From the NCBI GenBank assembly GCA_030734395.1, contig JAUZTG010000012.1, positions 434,001-498,000 on the forward strand: 64,000 bases of DNA, given 5' to 3'. Source of the stretch: Sarocladium kiliense (lineage: Eukaryota; Ascomycota; Sordariomycetes; Hypocreales; Sarocladiaceae). This document shows positions 22,301 through 34,332 of the stretch, piece after piece (positions within the stretch are counted from its first letter, which is position 1; each line of letters opens with the position of its first letter). The notes beneath the pieces are model-generated. The model searched no databases. It was not told the DNA's origin and was given only the letters and a program-made list of their open reading frames with translations. The translations under genes and the position numbers were made by a program.

Positions 22301-25027
22301 GAGGTCGCTCCTCTCAACGACAAGCTCAAGGGCATGGTCGATCTTGAGCGCGTGGTTGTTGTCACTGGCTTTGCAGAGGTCGGTCCCTGGGGCAATTCTC
22401 GTACCCGTTGGGAGATGGAAGCCAACGGCGAGTTCTCCCTCGAAGGCTGCATCGAGATGGCTTGGATCATGGGTCTTATCAAGAACCACAACGGACCCAT
22501 CAAGGGCAAGCCGTATGCTGGCTGGGTTGATGCTAAGTCAGGCAACCCCGTTGATGATAAGGACATCAAGGCGAAGTACGAGAAGCAGATTCTCGAGCAC
22601 TCAGGCATCCGTCTCATCGAACCTGAGCTTTTCGGTGGCTACGACCCCAACAAGAAGCAGCTCCTCCATGAGGTTGTCATTGAGGAGGACCTTGAGCCTT
22701 TTGAGGCTTCGAAGGAGACTGCTGAGGAGTTTAAGCGTGAGCATGGTGATAAGGTCGAAGTGTTCGAGATCCCCGAATCTGGCGAGTACATTGTCCGCCT
22801 GAAGAAGGGCGCTGGCCTCTGGATTCCCAAGGCTCTCCGTTTCGACCGCTTGGTCGCGGGTCAAATCCCCACTGGCTGGGACGCTAAGAAGTACGGTGTT
22901 CCGGACGACATCATCTCCCAGGTCGACCCTGTCACCCTTTTCCTGCTTGTGTCAACCGCTGAGGCGCTCGTCTCCTGCGGTATCACGGACCCTTACGAGT
23001 TCTACAAGTATGTTCACGTTTCAGAGGTGGGCAACTGCGTTGGCTCTGGTATGGGCGGTGCTGCTGCTCTCCGTGGTATGCATAAGTCTCGTTACCTGGA
23101 CCAACCCCTCCAGAACGACATTTTACAAGAATCATTCATCAACACCATGCCTGCCTGGGTCAACATGTTACTCCTGTCCTCGTCCGGACCCATCAAGACT
23201 CCTGTCGGTGCCTGCGCCACTGCTGTTGAGTCCGTTGATATTGGTTACGAAACCATCATGGAGGGCAAGGCTCGCATTTGCTTCGTCGGTGGTCTCGACG
23301 ACTTCGGTGAGGAGGGCTCGTACGAGTTCGCCAACATGAAGGCCACGAGCAACACCGTCGATGAGTTTGCCCACGGCCGTACCCCGAAGGAGATGTCGCG
23401 GCCTACGACCACTACCCGTAATGGTTTCATGGAGTCTCAGGGCTGCGGTATTCAGATCATCATGACTGCTCAGCTTGCTATCGACATGGGTATGCCCGTT
23501 CACGGTATTGTGGCTATGACAACCACTGCCTCTGACAAGATTGGCCGCTCCGTCCCTGCTCCCGGCCAGGGTGTCCTCACCAGCGCTCGTGAACACCAGG
23601 GCAAGTTCCCTTCACCTCTTCTTGACATCAACTACCGCCGTCGCCAGATCGAGCGCCGCAAGAAGCAGATCAAGCAGTGGCAGGAGTCCGAGCTGGAGTT
23701 CGTGCATGATGAGGTCGATGCCATGAAGGCTCAGGGTGCTACCTTCGACGTGAAGGAGTACGCTCAGGACCGCATTGCTCACATCGAGAAGGAGGCCAAG
23801 CGCCAGGAGCGTGAGCTCCTACGCAGCATGGGCAACAACTTCTGGAAGCAAGATCCTAGCATTGCTCCCATTCGTGGTGCTCTTGCTACTTGGGGTCTCA
23901 CAATTGATGACCTCGGCGTCGCATCATTCCACGGTACTTCTACCAAGGCGAACGACAAGAATGAGTCGTCTGTCATCTGCCAGCAGCTTCGCCACCTTGG
24001 TCGCAGCAAGGGCAACGCCGTTCTTGGTATCTTCCAGAAGTATCTCACTGGTCATCCCAAGGGTGCGGCCGGTGCCTGGATGATGAACGGATGTTTCCAA
24101 GTCCTCGACAGTGGTCTGGTGCCCGGTAACCGCAACGCGGACAATGTTGACCCCGTTATGGAAGACTTTGACCTCATTGTCTACCCGAGCAAGAGCATTC
24201 AGACTGATGGCATCAAGGCCTTCTCCGTTACCTCTTTCGGTTTCGGACAGAAGGGTGCTCAGGTCATTGGTGTCCACCCCAAGTACCTCTTCGCTACCCT
24301 CGATGAGCAGACTTACGCCAAATACTGCGCCAAGGTTGAGGCCCGTCAGAAGAAGGCATACCGCTTCTTCCACAACGGTCTCATCAACAACAGCCTGTTT
24401 GTGCCGAAGGCCTCATCTCCTTACACTGAGGAGCAGCTCAGCTCCGTTCTCCTCAACCCCGATGCCAGGGTCACCGAGGACGCCAAGTCTGCTGGCCTGA
24501 CTTTCTCCGCCAATTTCATGAAGCAATCCGAAAAGGTTGTCCCATCCGACAAGGCAAAGGAGACACAGAAGGTCATGGAGGCTCTTGCACTCAAAGTAGC
24601 CGACAAGAACAGCAAGGTTGGTGTCGATGTTGAGGACATCTCTGCCATCAACATTCAGAACGACACGTTCCTTGAGCGCAACTTCACTAAGGAGGAGATC
24701 ACCTACTGCCAGTCCGCTCCCAGCCCCGCAAGCTCCTTTGCTGGACGCTGGAGTGCCAAGGAGGCCGTGTTCAAGTCACTTGGTGTCCCCAGCCAGGGTG
24801 CAGGTGCTCCTTTGAGCGACATTGAGATTCGTCGTGACGCGAACGGCGCGCCCGTTGTCCAGGTAAGACACAATCTAATCAATGGCACACTGATCTCGAG
24901 AACTGACAATACGCAGCTTCACGGTCAAGCTGAGGTCGCCGCCAAGAAGGCAGGCGTTAAGGACATCACCCTGTCTATTTCGCACTCGGACAGCCAGGCT
25001 ATTGCTGTTGCTGTCGCCAGCTTCTAG
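19335..25027 (+). CDS. Fatty acid synthase alpha subunit (fungal type I FAS2)
   Basis: Three exons, join(19335..19860,19917..24862,24917..25027), 1860 aa, normal length. The canonical start MRPEVEQELAHTLLVELLAY contributes a piece of the beta-subunit transferase domain. It is followed by an Ala/Pro-rich linker (about 100-140), the acyl carrier domain with phosphopantetheine Ser178 (VGGKSTLQNE), ketoreductase (about 650-900, GAGAGSIGAEV), ketosynthase (about 1050-1550, active-site Cys in GACATAVES) and the built-in phosphopantetheinyl transferase at the C-terminus (VDVEDISAIN, WSAKEAVFKSL). Intron 1 (56 bp) interrupts the Gly codon two residues before Ser178. Intron 2 (54 bp, 24863-24916) is stop-free and a multiple of three; it is called from GTAAGA, a CTGAC branch and GCAG, and because the removed 18 residues break the transferase domain. 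Partner of the divergent FAS beta gene. Confidence 0.97.
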
Positions 25028-25842
25028 ATAGGTGATGCGGTTTAGATATGCAGTGTGTACATTTTGTGGTTAGATACGAAGGGGAGTTGTCCTGCTCAAC
25101 CGTTCGTGGCGTTTGTATGTTCTCAATGGGTTGTCTTAACATAAGTGGAAGTTTGACAGACTGTCCAAATCTTGGAGAGCGCGTTACGTGCGAAGAAGTG
25201 GAGGCTAGGTGGATCTTTTAGAGCTTTATAATAGCATAGACGTCTTTATTCCCATATTCCCTTGTTGCAATGACTGGGCACACCCCTGTTACCAGGAGTT
25301 GTCGCTGCTCTTCTACTATGCCACTGGTCTCGCTACCCGGGAACGGTACCTTACATCATGGGCAAATGGAAGCTACCAACCATGCCGCCAATAACTCAAT
25401 TCACACGTTACCATCAAATCTTCTGTTTCTTCGGATCACTTGATAGATTGGTAAAGTGGGGAATGTTTTCGCTCGGTAACCTCCTCACGAGAAACAAGCA
25501 TCGTGACGTGGCTGTCATGCGTTGACCGTCAAAGAATTTGGTGTTGTTCAGTCAAGGAGTAATAATTATCTCCGAGTTCAACGCTCTCAGCATGATGTCT
25601 GCGAATTCAAAAGCTCGTAGAGGTTGAGGAAGTCGAGACTATTGTCCAAAAAAGCCCTTTGACCGGGTATCAAATCAATTCCTGTAGGCGCCTGTTTGAA
25701 CCTCTTCTATCATCGATGCGTGCCAAGCGCATTCTGCGCGGCCCTGATTGCGCTGACGTTTATCTCGCCAGCCCTTGCACCAGACCTGACAAGCTCGTTT
25801 CGATGCTGCTCCCTGACTCCCCGTTTGCGAAGCCACGATACC
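25028..25842. other. Convergent intergenic region, FAS alpha and LSm4 3' ends
   Basis: Holds the 3' flanks of two convergent genes. Open frames here (25209-25394 and the opposite-strand shadows of the LSm4 tail from 25659) have no recognisable domain. No terminator-like hairpin is assigned; fungal 3' ends are not defined by one. Confidence 0.6.
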
Positions 25843-26469
25843 TCATTGTCCCCTACCGCGTCCACGTCCACCACGGTTACCGCCGCGTCCACCCCTTCCT
25901 CTGTCGCCGCCCCCACGACCACCGTGGTCGCCTCTTGACTGACCACCTCCTCGTCCGCCACGGAAGTTGCCCTGGTTGTTCTTTTGGTTCTCGGTCACGA
26001 TATCGATGATCTCCTCGGGAACGGTGAGATATTTGATCTATGTGGGATATAGCCCGCCCTGTTAGCTTCCGAGTTGAAACACACAACAGCAAACCGAGGC
26101 TCAGCCCCTTTTGTATTATTTCGATGGTGTTGATGGTGTACGTACGTTGTTGCCCTTGACGTAGACTTCTGGTAACCGCACAAACTTGTCGCCGTCCTGT
26201 ATCGATGACTGGTTAGCGATGTGAGCCCGTAGAGTGAGACTGAGAAGGTATACGCACTGGGCTAGTCTGTACAACTTCCTTGAGAGTCAGGTTCATCCAG
26301 GTGTCGCAGGTGATGAGGTGACCGTTGAGTGTCTCGCCGTTCTTGAGCTCGACCAGCATCGGGTGGCCTTGCGCCGCATTGAGCAAGCCGAGGGGAAGCT
26401 AGGGTTGGGAGGTCAGCAAAGACAGCTCGGCGCCGAAGGTGGAGTACTGAAGAAGCAGTTGCGCACCAT
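25843..26469 (-). CDS. LSM4: U6 snRNA-associated Sm-like protein LSm4
   Basis: Four exons, complement(join(25843..26037,26146..26196,26258..26398,26467..26469)), 129 aa; exons this short do not stand out as open frames. It is part of the cytosolic LSm1-7 ring (mRNA decapping and decay) and the nuclear LSm2-8 ring (U6 snRNA). The Sm fold is plain: MLPLGLLNAAQGHPMLVEL, NGETLNGHLITCDTWMNLTL (Sm1) and VYVKGNNIKYLTVPEEII (Sm2, with the KGNN RNA-contact loop). The tail from about residue 90 is Gly/Arg-rich (RGG-type), as in other LSm4 proteins, where it supports P-body assembly. The first coding exon is only the ATG: intron 1 runs GTGCGC...CCTAG, which restores the invariant MLPLGLL. Introns 2 (61 bp) and 3 (108 bp) have good branch sites. 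It is divergent from the PPR gene, with 278 bp between starts. Confidence 0.93.
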
Positions 26470-26747
26470 GATGAGATGTGTGTGAAGTGCGCGAGTCAAT
26501 CTCTTCGCGCGCACTTTGTAGATCGAGTTGTCATCGAAGCTTGGTGGGGAGCTTGTCGCGATGTCACCGCAAAGGGTACGACTGGGCAAAAACCCCGCCT
26601 AGTGCATGGGCCACGCTTACAGGCATCCGTTATCGGCACAGCTCCGCGATAAGGAATTGTGAGCTCGTCGCGAGGCCGAGAGCAAGGAGATGAAAGTCTC
26701 TGGCCGCAACGCCAACAACGAATTGGACGGTGCCAACGACTGCCACG

Positions 26748-28811
26748 ATGCATCCACCGTCCCTGGCTTTTGACGGTCTGCGACGATGCTTGTGCCCTGG
26801 CGTGAGCAGAGCCAGTTGGCTCGCTGTCATGCGAGGGACGAGAGCGCAACGACCAGTACCGAGTCTCGAGAAACGACCGCTTCGAGGTGCGGGTAGATCG
26901 ACGACATTGCGACAGATACGGGCATATAGTGCTTTACCGTCAGCAGGCTTGGAAGCGGGACGAGAAGACCCGGTGTCGCGTCCTTCTGCTGCTCACTCAT
27001 CGGCTTCGAACCCTGACCAGTCAGAAGAATCTGCCATGCCCAACGACACGTCCACAGAAGTGATGCGACTGCTGGGACCTATACATCCCCATCCCTCTAA
27101 AATCGAAGACTTTGCTACAGAAAGCTTTATAGAGGCGATCCTCACTTTACGTCAACCTGAACAGGCCATTTCGTGGGGCGTTCCGCTGGACCAAGTTTAC
27201 AATCGAATCATCCTCCTGACAGACTTCCTCGTGACACAGCGTGGGATGCGAACGTCACCATTCATATACGAGAGCCTCATGGACGCTATGGCAGATCCGA
27301 AGGGCTCATCTCATGGCGCTTTCGGCCTTCTTAGAGACATGGAGAAGGCTCGCTTGAAGTTGACGGAGACCATTTGCCGGAGTGCATTGAGAGTCCTCAC
27401 CATTCATCCGCACTACAGCCTTCAAGTCTTCATCCTGGGCGTAATGAGGGAGAACTGGTACACGTTCGAACCAACCGATGTTCAGAATGTTGTTCTGGGG
27501 CTGTTGCGTGACGAGCAAGACGATTTGGCATACCGGAGGTTCATGGAGATGATTCAAACTGGTGTGGAGCCGGAGTTATGGGTTTATGATGTATTGGCCA
27601 TGACTTTTGGGTCGAAAAGGCTGTACGATGAGATGCTGGAGATATTCCGGTTGCGCAGTCAGAGAGAGACGGAGGTAGACGGCTACGTTAACCTGATCTA
27701 TCATATGCTCGACTGTTGCAGCAGTGGCTTTCACTATCCTGGAACCGCGGCTGCGTGGGATGCTGGAGTGGCTAAGGGACTGTTCGATCCGTCTGACGGG
27801 ATATTGGACAATGTTTTGGCGACAGCCGCAATACAAGGGGATAGGGAGCTGGCCGTGGCTGCGTACGAAATGCTGTCGAGCCGCACACGTATGAACTCAG
27901 AACAGTATGCGGCACTCTTCGAAGCATTTTGCAACAGTCAAGACATCTCTGGGGCAATCGGAGTTCTGTCAATTGCTGAAGGAGCCGGAGTGTATTCAGG
28001 TGCAATGCAAGGGATGACCGAGTTCCTGGTTGCGCATCTCAGCAAGGAAGATTGTGATGAGACCTTCGACACCGCAACGAAAACGGTCAAAGACTTAGCG
28101 GCTGAGAAAAAACCCGTTGCACAGGCGTTGAACGCTCTCATCAGGGCGATTGCGCGAAAGCGCGGAGGAGAGCGAGCAGCGCAGCTGTTTCGTGATATGC
28201 CCACGATTTGTGGCCAAGAGCCTGATGACAAGCTTTTGAGGACCATGATCAAGTACACCAGAGAGGACGACCTCCTCTGCCGGCAATTTGCTCAGCAATA
28301 CCGCGAGACCATCCCGGAACAATCACAGGTTCCGGATAATTGGAGAACATACAGCAATCTCATCAAGCGGTGCCTCTCAATCGAAGCTCTTGACCTGGCC
28401 ATGCGTTTCGCGCTGGAACTCACGCACTCGGTCTCTATCTCAAGGCGCACCTCGACAACCTGGTTTGCTGAACTCTTGCGACAGGCATCCGCGGCGAAGG
28501 ATGAACGGATTTGGCAAATATACGACAAGATCAAACGGACGCGTGGATGGGGCAAGCACACAAGGGATTACTTAGAGACCACGATGATTGAGTTCGAGCA
28601 ACAGACTCCATGGAGGCTATCAAGACTAAGGGAAGACTTGCACGACGAGGCCAGACAGGAAAAGCAGGGGAACTTGCCAGAAGTGCATGGACAGTCGCAA
28701 GACTTCACGGATGGGCCTTCATCTGCGGTCGAAGGGAGCGAGGAGGAGGATGATGTCATGGAAGGTGAATACGGAAACGAGGTCGACACCTACGAGGAGG
28801 ATAAGCCGTAA
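26748..28811 (+). CDS. Mitochondrial pentatricopeptide-repeat-type protein
   Basis: Intron-free, 687 aa from the ATG at 26748; a frame start 18 nt earlier is GTG and is not used. The first about 65 residues are rich in Arg, Ser and Ala without acidic residues (RGAGRSTTLRQIRAYSALP), a typical mitochondrial presequence ending near the RAYS motif. From about residue 110 the protein is a helical solenoid with PPR-like pairs, for example segments around FIYESLMDAM, LWVYDVLAMTF, EQYAALFEAFCNSQDISGAI and RTYSNLIKRCLSIEALDLAM. Fungal PPR proteins bind mitochondrial RNAs for stability, processing or translation. The RNA target cannot be told from sequence, and no nuclease or other catalytic domain is seen. 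The C-terminal 50 residues are strongly acidic. The exact family member is not recognised. Confidence 0.75.
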   Translation: MHPPSLAFDGLRRCLCPGVSRASWLAVMRGTRAQRPVPSLEKRPLRGAGRSTTLRQIRAYSALPSAGLEAGREDPVSRPSAAHSSASNPDQSEESAMPNDTSTEVMRLLGPIHPHPSKIEDFATESFIEAILTLRQPEQAISWGVPLDQVYNRIILLTDFLVTQRGMRTSPFIYESLMDAMADPKGSSHGAFGLLRDMEKARLKLTETICRSALRVLTIHPHYSLQVFILGVMRENWYTFEPTDVQNVVLGLLRDEQDDLAYRRFMEMIQTGVEPELWVYDVLAMTFGSKRLYDEMLEIFRLRSQRETEVDGYVNLIYHMLDCCSSGFHYPGTAAAWDAGVAKGLFDPSDGILDNVLATAAIQGDRELAVAAYEMLSSRTRMNSEQYAALFEAFCNSQDISGAIGVLSIAEGAGVYSGAMQGMTEFLVAHLSKEDCDETFDTATKTVKDLAAEKKPVAQALNALIRAIARKRGGERAAQLFRDMPTICGQEPDDKLLRTMIKYTREDDLLCRQFAQQYRETIPEQSQVPDNWRTYSNLIKRCLSIEALDLAMRFALELTHSVSISRRTSTTWFAELLRQASAAKDERIWQIYDKIKRTRGWGKHTRDYLETTMIEFEQQTPWRLSRLREDLHDEARQEKQGNLPEVHGQSQDFTDGPSSAVEGSEEEDDVMEGEYGNEVDTYEEDKP

Positions 28812-30727
28812 GTCTAAGACGTCAGTCTTGCGAAGGGACCGAAGATTTCTTTATATGATACCCCAGTCTTGTGCTTTAAGCCCGTTGCAGGATGCGCCCC
28901 TGGCAGTATCCCGATTATGATATCGAAAAACGAAAAGTCCATCTCCCAGCGTCGGCCATCTGCCGTGATCAAGCAGCCTCGAGACATGACCATGCACCAT
29001 CATATCAAGATTGACTCACGCACTGATGCGCCGCTTGGGACGTCTCAATGGCCAGCTCCATTGATGTGGTAGTAGTATTGCTGGAGTAATGATCGTGGCA
29101 TGGGTCGGCCGTAAGCTCTATGTCCGATAACCCACTCGACGAGGCAAACCTTCCGACTCCGAAGCGTCTCTAGTGTAAGGCTATCAGCCCAACAAATGGA
29201 GTGGGATTGGCGGGCCTGGCCTGGCTAGCTACGGGACAAGACAATTGCAACGCAGACAAACACGCCCACTTTCGTCGAAGTGACTAGGCAGTGAGTGCGC
29301 GGGAAGAATGGAAGATTAGTCGCCGGGCTCGAATGGACGTCTGCATACGCCGCACGTGACAATGACCAGTGAAATTCTTCCTTGATAGTGAGAGTGAGAG
29401 TGTGTCTGTGTGTGTGAGCTGGCTGGGCAAGCTTTCATGCAGCCGAGCTGTCATCACCGAAACTCCCAACGAGGCAACCGATGCCGACAGCAAGATCTGA
29501 GAAAAATCCGTATGGACAGATCTGATTACTCAACCAAGGCTCCACGGACCCCCCGAATCAGCGACTCACACGGACGTTGCAAGGGGTTGGTTTCATTTTC
29601 TCTTTTTCGTTCACATCATCGCCAAAGAACGTGGCTCGAGACTATGGCATTTTGGGGGGCAGATGGGGAATCTGCATTTCTAAGCTACATGATTCTAAGC
29701 TACATGAGGTTTTGCCTAAAGCAGCATAGGGGGGACCCAACAGCTGGCTCCGTGAATTTGGTACATGGTGAAGATCCCTGTACCAAGAATTGGGCAATTT
29801 GCAGGTCGCGTTTGTTTCGAATGGTTGCTGACAATTCGAGCATCCTAGGCCTCTTTGGGGATACAATCTCGTTAGGCAACTGCGCCTCGACTGTTCGCCA
29901 AGTTGAGATTGGGAGACAGAAGTTCCGTGTATAGGAGGAGAGGCTTGCCGTGAGGGTGTGGGGTGTGGGTGAGCCCAAGATCTCACTCACCGTGGTGAGT
30001 AGATAAACGAGCGATGCGACGGGGTGACTAGTTCGGATTTATTGACAAAGAGATACACAGCAGGCAACGGGGATATGATGGTGAGAAGTAAAAGCGCGTG
30101 GCCTCGTATTTGCGAGAGAAAAGCTTCGGACAGGGCAACACATGTCAGATGCGTCAGTCAGGAAAGCAGAGCCAAAGCCGAAGAAGGCGAGACTCCCGGT
30201 CGACCACATGGTTTGGCTCTCGGAAATCTCTCGGTAGTTTCAGAAGGAGAACAACTGTTTATCCGAGTGCGACAGCTGGGTTGGTGTTGGTTATGATAAC
30301 GCGTTATGTCTGAGATCAGACACGGGGTGCGGTCGAGGCCCCAGAGCAAGATGCATGCATGCATTCATGGGCTTGACGAGATCTCTCCCTCGTCTAGGTG
30401 CCGTATCCGTTACCAACAAACACCAACCAGATGGTAGGGTCTCCCCCTGTGCCTGTGCGAGTTGCTGACTATCATTCCTCAACTCTCCTCTGGCTAATGC
30501 AAGGCTCTGCACCCCCCAAACCCAGTGATGGAATGGCTTACCTACCTGTCAGCCCTAAACTCCGGGCTTCCGGCCCATCCACATCTGGCCGAAAGCTTAT
30601 CTCCTGCACGCACAGCGTTGCCAGCACAGTACGGGCTCATGAAGGAGGTTGGTTAATCATCAAACAGGGACCCCTTGATCCCTACTACCACTCCCTGAGG
30701 TGCAGCACGTCATCCACCCGTGGTGCT

Positions 30728-30763
<36 letters not shown>
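30728..30763. repeat. 36-nt poly-G homopolymer
   Basis: Uninterrupted run of 36 G residues, followed about 20 bp later by a GAGGAGG-type purine patch. It may be a true G tract (able to form G-quadruplex structures) or an assembly or base-calling artefact; run length from sequencing is often unreliable. Confidence 0.85.
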
Positions 30764-30765
<2 letters not shown>

Positions 30766-31572
30766 GCTCGGCCTTACCGGTTTGTAGGAGGAGGTGGAGG
30801 AGGAGGAGGGTGGCTCCATATTTGATGTGCAGGCGGGTGCCCGACGTGTCCGACGCACGGTAGTTGCAGTGTTTTATCATTGGGTAGACATAGCTCTGCT
30901 TGCCGTCGACAGGCATTTGGATTGCCTGCCTTGCTGCTTGGCATGTGTCCGACCGTGAGAGTTCACACCTTGAAGTGACTCAAGGAGCCGTAAGCCACTC
31001 CCACCCGCGATAGTCCATGTCCTGCTTGGTAATTCCAACTCGCACCTCGCACATTTGCATGTTCCGAATATGGTTTGCAATCACGCCCCCTCCCATGTGC
31101 TTGCTGCTACACGCCGGAAACTCTATGTTCGTCTTCTTGCTTCCAGCGCTCGAGCCAACGGCTACTTTGTCCCGGCAGCGGAGTGCCGGACGCTGGGCCT
31201 CACCCAGCAGTGCCAGCAACCATACCCCAGCAATTGACTCATAGGCCCCAATATGTAAGCATCCGAAGCCTATTCCCCCATCCATCCCTGATACTGTAGG
31301 TACGGTAGCTCCCAAAAACACACGCGGGCGCTATTGCGGAGACCACATGGGTTGCTTATGGTAAACCCCGACGTCCGAACATCACCGCTGCCAATCTGTT
31401 GCGTGCCCTCCTCCGCTCGTCTCATACGGAGCGTAGTGGTGAAGCTAGAGGGCCCTTGTCTGATGTAATTGTCAGCTTGTTGCGTCTTAGTGATCATAGT
31501 TGGTGCGTGAGCACTTGTCTGCTCTGTGTTGAAGCAGAGTTGGGTCGACATGGGTTTGTGGATGGCCAGGTG

Positions 31573-31580
31573 TATAAGAG
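31573..31580 (+). promoter_or_regulatory. Possible TATA box of the MFS transporter gene
   Basis: TATAAGAG lies 248 bp before the MFS start codon, with an AT/CT-rich leader between. Suggestive by position only. Confidence 0.35.
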
Positions 31581-31827
31581 AACGTGCAGCCACCCTTTCC
31601 GAGGTTTCTCTGATCTCTTGATTCTCATAGTATCTTTTCATCTTTGATTTACACTCTCCTAATTAATACGATCGATCAAGGAAGTCCTGGAGAAGCTTCT
31701 CTTTCGTGCTGATACTTGATACCCATATATCCAATCCATCCTCTTCAAGCAGCCCTCGAGCAAATCAGCTTCACTTTTTGATTATTGTTGTTACAAGCAT
31801 TCCCACCATCCTGATACCCCAGCCAAC

Positions 31828-33778
31828 ATGATTGGCGCACTTCGAGACGCCCCCTTCGGGCAGGTCGTCCGCTTCGTGACCAAGGGCAAGTACTTCAAGT
31901 ACCCAGAAGAGGAGGAAGGCTTCCAGCTCCCAGCACCATGGCTGGAGATGCTCAACAACCCAGAGGCTGGTCTCGAGCACACCGCCGATCCCACTCCCAA
32001 CACCGTCTCTTCCTCCGCTTCCACCGTCAACAACGAGAAGCCAGTCGACCCAGCTGCACCCGCAGCCACAGAGAAGGAGAACGTCTCTGCGAGCGGTGAA
32101 GGCTCCTCCGACAACACTGCTACTCCCCCCACCGCCAGCAACCCAATCCGCGACGAGGAAATCCACCGCACGACAAGCCATGGAGGAGGTCCAGCTATGA
32201 ATGACGCCCGTCTCGCTGAGGATGAGATGCACGAGATATCCAGGACCAAGTCCGTCCCCATTGTCCCCAAGGTGACCAAGTCTGGCGCCATCCTCGTCGA
32301 TTGGTACTACACCGACGACCCGGCGAACCCTCACAACTGGTCCAATCGCAAGCGTCTCTTCCTGACGCTCATCATCTGCTTCTACACCTTCGTCGTGTAC
32401 ACCACCTCGGCCATCTACACATCCTCCGTGCCTCAGATCCAGGAACGCTTCGGCGTCGACAACGTCCTCGCCACTCTCGGCCTGTCTCTCTACGTGCTGG
32501 GCTATGGTGTTGGCCCGCTCATCTTCTCACCTCTGAGTGAGATCCCGAGAATTGGTCGCAACCCGGTTTACATCATCACCATGTTCCTGTTCGTTGTGCT
32601 GTCGATCCCCACGGCTCTTGTGGATAACTTTGCTGGACTCATGGTCCTGCGATTCATCACTGGATTCTTCGGATCGCCGTGTCTGGCTTCTGGAGGTGCC
32701 TCTCTTGGTGACATGTACAGCCTGATGAATCTTCCTTACGCCATGATGGCTTGGGTCTCTGCGGCTTACTGTGGACGTAAGTATCCATTGCACACCCCTT
32801 ACCATACTCTCGCTGGATATCTCAAGAAACGACTCACTAACATTTGCTGCAGCTGCTCTCGGCCCTCTCCTCTCCGGCTTCGCCGTCCCAGTTGAAGGCT
32901 GGCGCTGGTCCCTCTACATCTCCATCTGGGCCTCCGCCCCTATCCTCATCGTCATGTTCATGTTCCTCCCCGAGACCAGCGGCGACGCCATCCTGCTCCA
33001 GCGCGCCCGCCGTCTGCGCAAGCTCACCGGTAGCAAGCGCTTCATGTCCCAAAGCGAGATCAACCAGCGGAACATGAAGGTCTCTACTGTCTTCATTGAG
33101 GCGCTCATCAAGCCCCTCGAGATCACACTCAAGGATCCTGCTGTCCTCTTCGTTCAGGTCTACACTGCCATCATCTACGGTATCTACTACTCCTTCTTCG
33201 AGGTGTTCCCTCTGGTGTACCCCGTTTACTACGGCATGAACCTCGGACAGATCGGTCTTGTCTTCCTCTGCGTGCTCATCTCCTGCATGATTGGTGTCGG
33301 TATCTATGTTGGCTACCTCTACTACTACGCCAACCCCCGTCTCGTCAAGTACGGCTTCGGCGCCCAGGAGAGCCGCCTCATTCCTGCTCTCCCAGCAGCA
33401 TTTGGTCCAACCATCGGCCTCTTCCTCTTCGCCTGGACCGCCCGCGCCTCCATCCACTGGATTGTCCCTACCATCGGTATCACAATCTATGGCGCCACAG
33501 TCTTTATAGTCATGCAGTGCATCTTCATCTACATTCCCCTCAGCTACCCCATGTACGCCGCCAGCCTGTTCGCTGCAAACGACTTCTTCCGAAGCGCTCT
33601 TGCTTGTGGCAGTGTTCTCTTCGCGCACCCGCTCTTCCATAATTTGGGTGTTGCAAAGGGCACCAGTCTGCTGGGTGGTCTCAGTGTGATTGGCATCGTT
33701 GGTATCTGGCTTCTGTACTTCTACGGTGCCAGGCTGCGAGCTCTTAGCAAGTTCGCTCTCTACATTGCTGAGGAGTAA
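31828..33778 (+). CDS. DHA1-family MFS multidrug-type transporter
   Basis: Two exons, join(31828..32776,32853..33778), 624 aa. Plasma-membrane drug:proton antiporter family with 12 predicted membrane helices, resembling the FLR1/MDR1/FLU1 group. The N-terminal cytosolic part (about 165 residues) is Ser/Thr/Pro/Glu-rich and ends in the group hallmark DDPANPHNWSNRKR just before helix 1. The loop 2-3 motif is SPLSEIPRIGRNPVY; the antiporter motif C in helix 5 is YCGPALGPLLSG. That last motif is rebuilt only by removing the 76-bp intron (GTAAGT...CTGCAG), which splits a Pro codon. The central loop (after PETSGDAILLQRARRLRKLTG) and second six-helix half are complete. Substrate is unknown; azoles and other xenobiotics are family precedents. 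No biosynthetic genes lie next to it. Confidence 0.92.
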
Positions 33779-34332
33779 GCGAACGCGTATCTAAATGTAT
33801 GGACGTCGAGTGCGAGACACAAGATCTTGGAAGTTTGTGCAGAAGCGATGGGGGACACATGGTTAGGGAGGAGTCGCTGGCGAAGCCCGAAGCGTGAGCA
33901 TACACGGATGGATATACCTTTGGTTAAATGGATTTATAGGAAGACAATACGATACGATAATAATGATGAAGCCTTATAAATGGTATGCAAATGATGTATT
34001 TCACTACACTGTTCCTCTGCTCTCAGTGCCAACGCGATGCAGCACCAACGTGTGCTGTGATGGATGTGAAGCAAGTAGCTCAAGGGCTTCAGTCAGAGGC
34101 CGATCGAAGGATCGACGCAGAAAATAAGAGGTATAAACGGTTCCTCAGTCAAGATCAATGCTTCCGTCAACACCGCAGAGCGTACTCTGAGTCGAAGACC
34201 TTTGTTCCATAACGCCAAATGCTAAATCAGCTAGGGATATCCTATCCATACTCCTGAAATCAAACATGAAAATCACATTCGCTGTCTTGCTCGCACCTCA
34301 TAAAAATTTCTACACGAAACTCTCAACACTGA
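33779..34332. other. Convergent intergenic region
   Basis: 3' flanks of the MFS gene (plus) and the Zn2Cys6 gene (minus). AT-richer than its neighbours; no coding or RNA gene is seen. Confidence 0.6.

Larger units (their letters stand above)
28812..31827. other. 3-kb gene-poor region
   Basis: No supportable gene. The longest frame (29410-29934) starts from a weak context and has no domain signature. Notable content: TG-rich microsatellite near 29390-29420, a 36-nt G homopolymer (30728-30763) followed by a GGA-rich patch (about 30785-30812), and the promoter of the MFS gene at the right end with a possible TATA element at 31573. Confidence 0.6.

Noticed and set aside
26730..26747. GTG start for the PPR protein, six codons upstream
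   Set aside because: Fungal nuclear genes start at ATG; the ATG at 26748 is adopted.
29410..29934. 174-codon plus-strand frame in the gene-poor region
   Set aside because: No recognisable domain, overlapping frames of similar length on the other strand, and microsatellite-like sequence at its start.
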